Shown in pieces: positions 1 through 5,330 of a DNA stretch of 11,698 nt. The translations under genes and the position numbers were made by a program. A model generated the notes under the pieces. That model saw only the letters and a list, made by a program, of their open reading frames with translations. It ran no database searches and had not been told where the DNA came from. The stretch comes from Xanthobacteraceae bacterium. GTDB taxonomy: Bacteria > Pseudomonadota > Alphaproteobacteria > Rhizobiales > Xanthobacteraceae. Location: positions 1-11,698 of the forward strand of contig JASHXX010000148.1 of the NCBI GenBank assembly GCA_030043335.1, given 5' to 3'. The stretch's first letter is position 1; each line of letters begins with the position of its first letter.

Positions 1-265
1 TCACCTCGATATCGCAGAGCAGAGTGAGGGAGCCGGCTCCGCCGTCGGCCTGCAGCTTGAGGGTTCCGACATGCTGGCGAAGTATCGCGCTGCCCTTGCG
101 GATCGGCGCAAGCTTCGCCGCGTCGAGATAGAGCGCGGTCTGCGTAATGGCCGAAACCGGCACGGTCTTGATCTCGACGTAACCGGCGTCAGCGCCAGGC
201 CGGCAGGCGACGATAAAGGCGCCGACGATCGCGGCGCTCGCCAACAGACCGAGAACACGACGCAC
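1..265 (-). CDS. Small predicted lipoprotein, 3' end beyond the window
   Basis: This open frame runs off the left edge; 88 codons are visible and no in-frame stop is met. The start is a GTG at 263-265. An AGGAG lies 9 bases upstream of it, while a second GTG at 269-271 would sit only 3 bases from the same site, so the inner start is preferred. The N-terminus is a classic lipoprotein signal: two arginines, a hydrophobic stretch (VLGLLASAAIVGAFIVA), then a lipobox I18-V-A-C21. Cys21 would become the lipidated residue. The rest has no domain I recognise. It follows the coiled-coil gene on the same strand after 49 bases and is probably co-transcribed with it. The gap carries a 9-base direct repeat (AGCGCCCAA at 287-295 and 303-311). 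Function unknown; the reading as a lipoprotein is fairly firm, the exact start less so. Confidence 0.62.
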   Translation of the reverse strand, partial: MRRVLGLLASAAIVGAFIVACRPGADAGYVEIKTVPVSAITQTALYLDAAKLAPIRKGSAILRQHVGTLKLQADGGAGSLTLLCDIEV

Positions 266-314
266 TATCACGCTCTCCTGGTTTCAAGCGCCCAAAAATC
301 TCAGCGCCCAAGCC

Positions 315-974
315 TCAGGCGCCCGGCGGCTTGATGCCGCCGATCAGCTTGTTGAGCTGCGAGGACGCATCGCGAATATCGCGGGTAAGGTTGCGAATCA
401 CCTCGAGCGCCCTTTCCGCCTGCCTAATCTCGATCAGCTCGCCGATGAAATCCTCGTTCTGCTGCAGTGTCTGCAGCAGAGAAGCAAACTGCGCGCGCGC
501 GTCGTCAAGCTCCTTGGTCGCGCTCTCGGTCTGCTCCTGAAGCTTGCGCCACTGCTCGATCAGGAATTGCCGCTCTTCCGGCTTGAAGCGGGATTCCTGC
601 GCCAGCGCCTTGAGCTTGTCGCGGACATGATCGAGCGCCTTGACGCCGAGCTGCGAGACCGGGCCGTTGTCGGAGACGGCGCCGAGAAGGGTCGAGACCG
701 TCTCGCGCAGTTTGTCGATCTCGGCACGCGCCTTGTCGACGTCGGTGACGCTATCGATTGTGCCGGCCGAATCCTGGATCGATTTGTTGAGATCGGGAAC
801 GCTCTTCTGAAACGCTTCGAGCTGCTGAGAGAACTCTTCGACCGGCGAGGCGGCCTTGCCGGCGCCGACATCCTCGGCGCGCGCCAAACTGCCCGACGCG
901 ATCGCAACAGCGAACAGCGCGGCGATTGCGGTTCTGGCGCGCGCTCGGATGGCGACGAACAACGATGTCGTCAT
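315..974 (-). CDS. Exported periplasmic coiled-coil protein of unknown function
   Basis: A 219-residue protein. I chose the ATG at 972-974 because a GAGG lies 7 bases upstream and because a signal peptide begins there: basic start, hydrophobic core (TAIAALFAVAIASGS) and a likely signal peptidase I site after LARA, around residues 31-33. The same frame stays open to 1169, but that would overlap the divergent lipoprotein gene and bury the signal sequence. The mature part is almost entirely charged, glutamine-rich helix with heptad-like spacing. One segment spans roughly residues 44-130; a second spans 139-210 and contains EEFSQQLEAF-like and KLQEQTESATKEL-like stretches. There are no cysteines and no catalytic motif. 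It is probably an elongated periplasmic protein made together with the small lipoprotein downstream. No function can be named from sequence. Confidence 0.8.
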   Translation of the reverse strand: MTTSLFVAIRARARTAIAALFAVAIASGSLARAEDVGAGKAASPVEEFSQQLEAFQKSVPDLNKSIQDSAGTIDSVTDVDKARAEIDKLRETVSTLLGAVSDNGPVSQLGVKALDHVRDKLKALAQESRFKPEERQFLIEQWRKLQEQTESATKELDDARAQFASLLQTLQQNEDFIGELIEIRQAERALEVIRNLTRDIRDASSQLNKLIGGIKPPGA

Positions 975-1129
975 GGCATACCTCACTGGACATGGCCGCG
1001 AAATTGAGTTGATTCCGGCCAGAAATATTGGCGCAAGTGGGGCGCTGCAAGCGCGGCGGCTTGGGGCTTCTTTTTCCACCGGTTTTCCGCTTTCCTGATC
1101 GGCGGAATGAACGGGCTGAGGGCCAACAG
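975..1129. promoter_or_regulatory. Divergent intergenic region
   Basis: These 155 bases separate two genes that start in opposite directions, so at least one promoter for each should lie here. I see no convincing -35/-10 pair on either strand. The region holds the core CCGGTTTTCCG (1079-1089), which also occurs in the palindromic repeat at 2224-2269, and the ribosome binding site of the inhibitor gene near its right end. Confidence 0.4.
1118..1122 (+). promoter_or_regulatory. Ribosome binding site deciding a GTG start
   Basis: GAGGG followed by a 7-base spacer and GTG at 1130-1132. It fixes the start of the inhibitor-like lipoprotein; the longer in-frame reading from a TTG at 1028 has no such site and would put a long charged stretch before the lipoprotein signal. 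Confidence 0.6.
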
Positions 1130-1573
1130 GTGCTAAGGGCCGATGGGTTACTGGGCGCGCGCGGGGCAAAGGCCGCCGCGGCAGTCCTCGCGGCCGCGGT
1201 ACTTGCCGCCTGTGCCGACAGCGAGCATCTCGCCGCGAGTAAGCCGGAGCCGCAGCCGAGCGCGGCCGCGGCGCCCCCTCCCCCCCCGCCGCTGCCTCCC
1301 CCGGTCAACCTGGCCGGCCGGTGGAAGCTCGCGGCGGCCGCTGGCGGCGCTTGCTTCATGACCTTCGGCGGCTCGTCCGGCGGCGTCCAAGGCACGATCG
1401 CGCCTGAGGGCGGCTGTCCGGGCAATTTCTTCACCAGCCGCAAATGGACTTTCGAGCACGGTGTGCTGATCATCCGCGACCACAAAGGCGAGCCGCTGGC
1501 GCAGTTTGCAGTCGGCGGCGATCGCCTTGACGGCCAGGCGACGAATGGCACGCAGGTGTCGCTGTCGCGATAG
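1130..1573 (+). CDS. AprI/Inh-family metalloprotease-inhibitor-like lipoprotein
   Basis: A 147-residue protein starting at GTG. The N-terminus is a lipoprotein signal with an alanine-rich core and lipobox L25-A-A-C28. A low-complexity linker of alanine and proline (about residues 30-60, with six consecutive prolines) leads to a compact C-terminal domain beginning at LAGRW. That domain has the hallmarks of the AprI/Inh fold: the opening L-G-W pattern, a first cysteine in GGACFMTF, a second in EGGCPG (expected disulfide), and a late W in SRKWTF, with beta-strand-like segments throughout. Members of this family bind serralysin-type zinc proteases in the periplasm; in rhizobial relatives such domains are often fused to signal peptides without a known partner. 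No protease is encoded in the window. The stop codon overlaps the ribosome binding site of the following GST gene. Family assignment is by eye. Confidence 0.75.
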   Translation: MLRADGLLGARGAKAAAAVLAAAVLAACADSEHLAASKPEPQPSAAAAPPPPPPLPPPVNLAGRWKLAAAAGGACFMTFGGSSGGVQGTIAPEGGCPGNFFTSRKWTFEHGVLIIRDHKGEPLAQFAVGGDRLDGQATNGTQVSLSR

Positions 1574-1577
1574 GAGG
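1572..1577 (+). promoter_or_regulatory. Ribosome binding site of the GST gene, overlapping the upstream stop
   Basis: AGGAGG, a perfect anti-16S match, 4 bases before the ATG at 1582. Its first two bases are the last two of the TAG stop of the inhibitor-like gene, which supports translation of both genes from one mRNA. Confidence 0.7.
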
Positions 1578-1581
1578 CGTC

Positions 1582-2226
1582 ATGCCGGAATTTCAACTCT
1601 ATTGCTTCGCCCAATCGGGCAACGCCTATCGCGCGGCATTGATGCTCAATCTCATCGGCGCCGATTGGGAGCCGATCTTCGTCGACTTCTTCAAGAAGGG
1701 CGTGCAGCGCACGCCGGAGTACCGCGAAAACATCAACGAAATGGGCGAGGCGCCGGTGCTCGTCCACGACTCGAGGAAACTCAGCCAGTCGGGCGTGATC
1801 CTCACCTATCTCGCCGAGCACTCAGGGAAACTCCTGCCGCGCGGCGAGGACGAGCGGCTCGAAGCGTTACGCTGGATTCTGTTCGACAATCAGAAAGTCG
1901 GCGGCAATTTGGGTCCGTACCGGTTCCTGCGCAATTTCGCCAAACCACCCGGCCATCCCGCCGTGCTCGAGTTTCTCAAGCGCCGAATCGACGGCTCGCT
2001 TGCGATCCTCGACAAGCGCCTGTCGCGCAATCCGTATTTTCTGGGCACGGAGCCGACCATCGCCGACGTCTCGCTCACCAGCTACCTCTACTATCCGCCG
2101 GAGGAATACGGCTTCGATCTCACGGCGCAACACAAGAACGTCGCGGCGTGGCTCAACCGCATCAAGGCGCTCCCTGGCTGGGGCCATCCTTATGACCTGA
2201 TGCCCGGGCACCCGCTGCCGGCCTAG
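1582..2226 (+). CDS. Glutathione S-transferase family protein
   Basis: A 214-residue cytosolic protein of usual GST length. Residues 1-82 form the thioredoxin-like domain: strand LYCFAQSG with Ser12 in the position of the catalytic Ser/Cys, followed by helix NAYRAALML. The cis-proline lies in EAPVLV (Pro58), and the glutathione gamma-glutamyl contact motif reads LSQSGVILTYL, with Gln69 where most members have Glu and Ser70 conserved. Residues from about 90 form the all-helical domain, with the N-capping box of the core helix in FLGTEPTIADVSLTSYLYYP (T-I-A-D). The enzyme class conjugates or reduces electrophiles with glutathione; the substrate cannot be told from sequence. It follows the inhibitor-like lipoprotein with an 8-base gap, so the two are probably co-transcribed although no functional link is evident. 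Confidence 0.9.
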   Translation: MPEFQLYCFAQSGNAYRAALMLNLIGADWEPIFVDFFKKGVQRTPEYRENINEMGEAPVLVHDSRKLSQSGVILTYLAEHSGKLLPRGEDERLEALRWILFDNQKVGGNLGPYRFLRNFAKPPGHPAVLEFLKRRIDGSLAILDKRLSRNPYFLGTEPTIADVSLTSYLYYPPEEYGFDLTAQHKNVAAWLNRIKALPGWGHPYDLMPGHPLPA

Positions 2227-2269
2227 AGCATGAACCGGAAAAGTGGAGGCCGGTTTTCCGAAAAGATCA
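2224..2269. repeat. Rhizobial-type intergenic palindromic repeat, possible bidirectional terminator
   Basis: The segment begins on the TAG stop of the GST gene. It contains CGGAAAA (2236-2242) and its exact complement TTTTCCG (2254-2260) around an 11-base loop; an inner ACCGG/CCGGT pairing is also possible. The layout (TAGAGCATGA, CCGGAAAAGTGG, CCGGTTTTCCG, AAAAGATCA) resembles, from memory, a short palindromic element scattered through Bradyrhizobium and relatives. It lies between two converging genes, so a hairpin here could end transcription from both sides. Confidence 0.65.
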
Positions 2270-2301
2270 CACCCCACTAAATAGCTAGAGCGGCAATCAC
2301 C

Positions 2302-3537
2302 CTACAGCGGGATATCGAGCTCCTTGGGCGGCGATGCTGCGGTCGGGGCGGGCGTCGCCGTCGCGGCAGGCGGCTGGGCAGAAACATTCGCGGTTGCCGG
2401 CGTCGTATCAGCCTTCGCCTGCGGCGGCGGCTGGGCGACGACTTTCTGTTCGGGTTGTGACGGCTGAGCCGGCTGCGGAGGTTGCGGCTCGGGCTCGTCG
2501 GCGTATTTCTGCAACAGCGCCTGGGCGTCGGCGATGAGCTTGCCGCCGTCGATCTTGTGCTCCTTCATCTGTCTTTGCCAGGCGTCAATGACCGGCTGCG
2601 TCGCCTTGCGCCACCGCTCGACCGCCTCCGGCTGGAGCGTGTCGATCGGATCGCCGCGTTGCGCCACCAGATCGGCGACCGCTCTCGCTTCCTGGTCCCA
2701 CATCGCGCCGGCAATGCCGGCGGCGATCTGTCCCGAATTGTCGTCGATGACGGTCTTGAGCTCGCGGGACAGCCGGTCGTAGGACGCCTTGTTCATCGCC
2801 AGCACGAAGGTCGTCGTCGAGAACGAGGCATCGGTGAAGTCGGTATGGGTCTTGAGCAGATCGTAAAGCCTCAGCGCCGGCGCCACGTGCCAGGGATCGA
2901 CGCCGCCGTCGACGACGTGCCTCGCGATCGCCAACGGCAGCTGCGCGCTCGGCATCGGCACCGCATGCGCGCCGAGCGCTCGCACCGCTTCGCCGGCGAG
3001 TCGGGTGCGCACATGCAGCCGCAATCCCCGCAATTCCTCAATGGTCCGGATCGGCCGGTTGGTGTGCACGATGCCGCGATCGGCGCAGGAGAAGCAGATC
3101 GGGCGCACCTCTTGGAACTCGTCCTTCAGGTTGGCCGCGGCGTAATCCTCGATCGCCTTGGAGCTGACCAGGGCGCGGCGCGCGGCGACGAATGGCAGCT
3201 CGAAAACTTCGATCTTGGCGAAGCGCCCGGGCGTGTCGCTCGGCGCGGCCCAGACGATGTCGGCAATCCCGTCGCGCGCCTGGTCAAACAGCTGCGCCGG
3301 CTGGCCGCCAAGCTGCATCGACGGGAAGATATCGACACGCAGCCGCCCGCCGGAATCCGTCTCGATCTTGCGCGCCCACGGCGCCAGAAACTTGTCGTGC
3401 ACGCACGATACCGCCGAGAAGTCATGATGCAGTTTAAGGGTAACGCGCGAGGCATCGGCTGCTGCGAGGCGCACGACCGCCGGCGCCACAACCGTCGCCA
3501 TTGCCGAGGCCAGGAAGGTGCGGCGGGCAACTCCCAT
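2302..3537 (-). CDS. Orphan TRAP-type (DctP-like) solute-binding protein with proline-rich tail
   Basis: A 411-residue protein; AAGGG lies 6 bases before the ATG. The N-terminus carries a Tat signal, R5-R6-T-F-L followed by a hydrophobic stretch, with cleavage probably near residue 28. Residues about 32-335 match the DctP fold: LKLHHDFSA, GGRLRVDIFPSMQLGG, ARDGIADIVWAAP, IEELRGLRL, VRALGAHAVPMP and VVDGGVDPW. Such proteins capture organic acids in the periplasm for a DctQM-type membrane transporter, but no DctQ or DctM gene is in the window. Two features are odd. The position normally held by the ligand-binding arginine (G-L-K-x-R-V) reads G-L-R-L-H175-V, with arginines at 177 and 179. Residues 347-411 are a Pro/Ala/Gln-rich tail absent from ordinary members, which usually end near residue 330-345. 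It is the last gene of the minus-strand run, 73 bases after pssA. Confidence 0.85.
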   Translation of the reverse strand: MGVARRTFLASAMATVVAPAVVRLAAADASRVTLKLHHDFSAVSCVHDKFLAPWARKIETDSGGRLRVDIFPSMQLGGQPAQLFDQARDGIADIVWAAPSDTPGRFAKIEVFELPFVAARRALVSSKAIEDYAAANLKDEFQEVRPICFSCADRGIVHTNRPIRTIEELRGLRLHVRTRLAGEAVRALGAHAVPMPSAQLPLAIARHVVDGGVDPWHVAPALRLYDLLKTHTDFTDASFSTTTFVLAMNKASYDRLSRELKTVIDDNSGQIAAGIAGAMWDQEARAVADLVAQRGDPIDTLQPEAVERWRKATQPVIDAWQRQMKEHKIDGGKLIADAQALLQKYADEPEPQPPQPAQPSQPEQKVVAQPPPQAKADTTPATANVSAQPPAATATPAPTAASPPKELDIPL

Positions 3538-3610
3538 GTCGATCCCTTATGGCCGCTGAAGACGGCTCATGCAGTGGATTTGCAGCGTAAAATTCGGCCG
3601 GCAAGGCGGC

Positions 3611-4543
3611 TCAATTGAGGCGCGAGGGACGATCTTCGCTGTCGGTGGAGCGGACGATGCCAGCGACTGCCGCCGGCGGTGAGGCGGCGGCCGGCGCCGG
3701 CTCAGCCCTGCCCTCGCGCGAACGCCGCTCATAGTCCCGATAGGACAGCCATCCGAACGGAAGGCTCACCAGATAGGCGAGCGTTCCCGCCGTGAGCAGG
3801 ACCCACGGATAGGCAATGAGCAGGGCAAAGAACAGGACCACCACGACGATGAGCGGCCCGACCATCTCCGGCGGCACCCGCGTGCCGATGCGCTTGCCGG
3901 AAAAGACCGGCAGCCGCGACACCATCAGCGACGCGATGCCGAGGGTGTAAAACAGCGTCAGCCACGTGACAAAGGGGGAGCGCGGCAGGCCGAGAAACAC
4001 CGCATAGATCGGCAACAGCACGGTAATGGCACCGGCAGGAGCCGGCATACCGACGAAGAAATTGTTCGCCCAGGCCGGACGCTCGGGCTCCTCGGCCATT
4101 ACGTTAAAGCGGGCCAGCCGCAGGCCGGCGCAAATAGCAAATACCATAGCGGCAATCCAGCCGGCCGATTTCAGGTCGTGCAGGCCCCAGAAGTATAGGA
4201 TCAGCGCCGGGGCGACGCCGAAATTGACGAAATCGGCGAGGCTGTCGAGTTCAGCGCCGAAACGCGAGGTGCCCTTGAGGAGCCGCGCCAGGCGGCCGTC
4301 GATGCCGTCAAGGATCGCCGCGAACACGATCGCCGCCAGCGCCAGAACGTAACGGTTCTCGAATGCCATGCGGATTGCGGTGAGCCCGGCGCAGAGCGCC
4401 AGCAGCGTAATGACATTCGGCACCAAGGTACGCACTGGAATGCGGCGGAACCGCCGTCGGTTCGACGATGACAGACGCCGGCCGAAAGGAGACTGATGCA
4501 TCGACATGTCGGAAATATAACCATTTGCGCGCGCCCGCGCCAT
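3611..4543 (-). CDS. pssA: CDP-diacylglycerol-serine O-phosphatidyltransferase
   Basis: This integral membrane enzyme makes phosphatidylserine from CDP-diacylglycerol and serine, the step before Psd. The CDP-alcohol phosphotransferase motif is complete: D79, D82-G83-x2-A86-R87, then eight residues, G96, D100 and D104, the metal- and CDP-binding aspartates. About seven or eight hydrophobic segments follow, including FAAILD, GAITVLLPIYAVFLG, LIVVVVLFFALLIAYPW and LLTAGTLAYLVSLPFGWL. The C-terminal 40 residues are a charged, Ala/Pro-rich cytosolic tail. The start is uncertain: ATGs exist at residues 1, 13 and 15 (4543, 4507, 4501), and none has a recognisable ribosome binding site. The first lies in the loop of a GC hairpin. 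It follows psd after 82 bases, which contain a 6-base inverted repeat (ATCCGG/CCGGAT, 4577-4596). Confidence 0.95.
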   Translation of the reverse strand: MARARANGYISDMSMHQSPFGRRLSSSNRRRFRRIPVRTLVPNVITLLALCAGLTAIRMAFENRYVLALAAIVFAAILDGIDGRLARLLKGTSRFGAELDSLADFVNFGVAPALILYFWGLHDLKSAGWIAAMVFAICAGLRLARFNVMAEEPERPAWANNFFVGMPAPAGAITVLLPIYAVFLGLPRSPFVTWLTLFYTLGIASLMVSRLPVFSGKRIGTRVPPEMVGPLIVVVVLFFALLIAYPWVLLTAGTLAYLVSLPFGWLSYRDYERRSREGRAEPAPAAASPPAAVAGIVRSTDSEDRPSRLN

Positions 4544-4553
4544 TGGGCGCGCG
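4528..4553. promoter_or_regulatory. Perfect 9-bp GC hairpin around the first possible pssA start
   Basis: CGCGCGCCC (4528-4536) is the exact reverse complement of GGGCGCGCG (4545-4553), with an 8-base loop that contains the outermost pssA ATG (4541-4543 on the minus strand). If translation starts there, the start codon is presented in a loop; if it starts at 4507 or 4501, the hairpin is part of the leader. No T-run follows, so it is not an ordinary terminator. Confidence 0.45.
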
Positions 4554-4625
4554 ACGAAGCGTCAAGCATCCAAACAATCCGGGCTCGCTTCCGGATCGAT
4601 TCGCACCGCCCGGCCGGCAATACCG

Positions 4626-5324
4626 TTAATTTATTCGAAAGGTCCGCCCCTGCGGCACCACCTTGAGCTCGGCGAGCACGGTCTCCCCGGCGACCGCGGT
4701 TTGGCCTTCGGCGACCAGTGCGCGCACGCCTTCGGGCAGATAGACATCGACGCGCGAGCCGAAGCGGATCATGCCGATGCGTTGCCCGGCGGCGATGGCG
4801 TCGCCTTCGCGCACGAAAGGCACGATGCGGCGGGCGACGAGCCCGGCGATCTGGACGACCGCGATGCGGGCGCTTCCGGTGGCGATGACGAGCGCGTTGC
4901 GCTCATTGTCCTCGCTCGCCTTGTCGAGATCGGCACTGAGGAACTTTCCGGCGCGATAGACCATGCGCTCGATACGGCCGGCAACCGGACCGCGATTCAC
5001 ATGGCAATCGAAGACGCTCATGAAGATGGAGATGCGCGGCAGCGGCCGCGCCCCGAGATCAAGCTCCGCCGGCGGCATGGCGTTGGCGACCTGGCTGACG
5101 CGGCCGTCGGCCGGCGCGACGACGATGCCTTCGCGGACCGGCGTCACTCGCGGCGGATCGCGGAAGAAATAGGCGCACCACAGGGTCGCGACCGTGCCCA
5201 GCCAGCCGAGCGGCGTCCACAGCCAGAACAGAATGAGACTGGCGAGCGCGCAGGCGCCGATGAACGGATAGCCTTCCGGATGGATCGGCGTGAATTGGCC
5301 ACGGATCGAGTTGATGACGGACAT
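4626..5324 (-). CDS. psd: Phosphatidylserine decarboxylase, short proteobacterial type
   Basis: Converts phosphatidylserine to phosphatidylethanolamine at the inner membrane. The 232-residue length fits the short (about 210-235 residue) class rather than the 320-residue E. coli type. Residues 20-53 contain the membrane-anchoring hydrophobic stretch, followed by the conserved [11 protein letters not shown]. Catalytic residues are present: Asp73 in APADGRV, His108 in FDCHVNR, and the self-cleavage site G189-S190 in [12 protein letters not shown], where Ser190 becomes the pyruvoyl group and splits the proenzyme into a large beta and a small alpha chain. The start lies 6 bases after the stop of the MATE gene and lacks a clear ribosome binding site, which suggests translational coupling. 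pssA, the preceding enzymatic step, follows directly, an arrangement familiar in alphaproteobacteria. Confidence 0.96.
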   Translation of the reverse strand: MSVINSIRGQFTPIHPEGYPFIGACALASLILFWLWTPLGWLGTVATLWCAYFFRDPPRVTPVREGIVVAPADGRVSQVANAMPPAELDLGARPLPRISIFMSVFDCHVNRGPVAGRIERMVYRAGKFLSADLDKASEDNERNALVIATGSARIAVVQIAGLVARRIVPFVREGDAIAAGQRIGMIRFGSRVDVYLPEGVRALVAEGQTAVAGETVLAELKVVPQGRTFRIN

Positions 5325-5330
5325 GCCGGC

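Noticed and set aside
751..1821. Minus-strand frame of about 356 codons across the divergent region and the inhibitor and GST genes
   Set aside because: It would cover two well-supported plus-strand genes and part of the coiled-coil gene in another frame, and has glycine/alanine low complexity without motifs.
2482..3618. Open frame on the plus strand opposite the TRAP-type binding protein (about 378 codons)
   Set aside because: Arg/His-rich antisense shadow of a gene that has a Tat signal, a ribosome binding site and family motifs.
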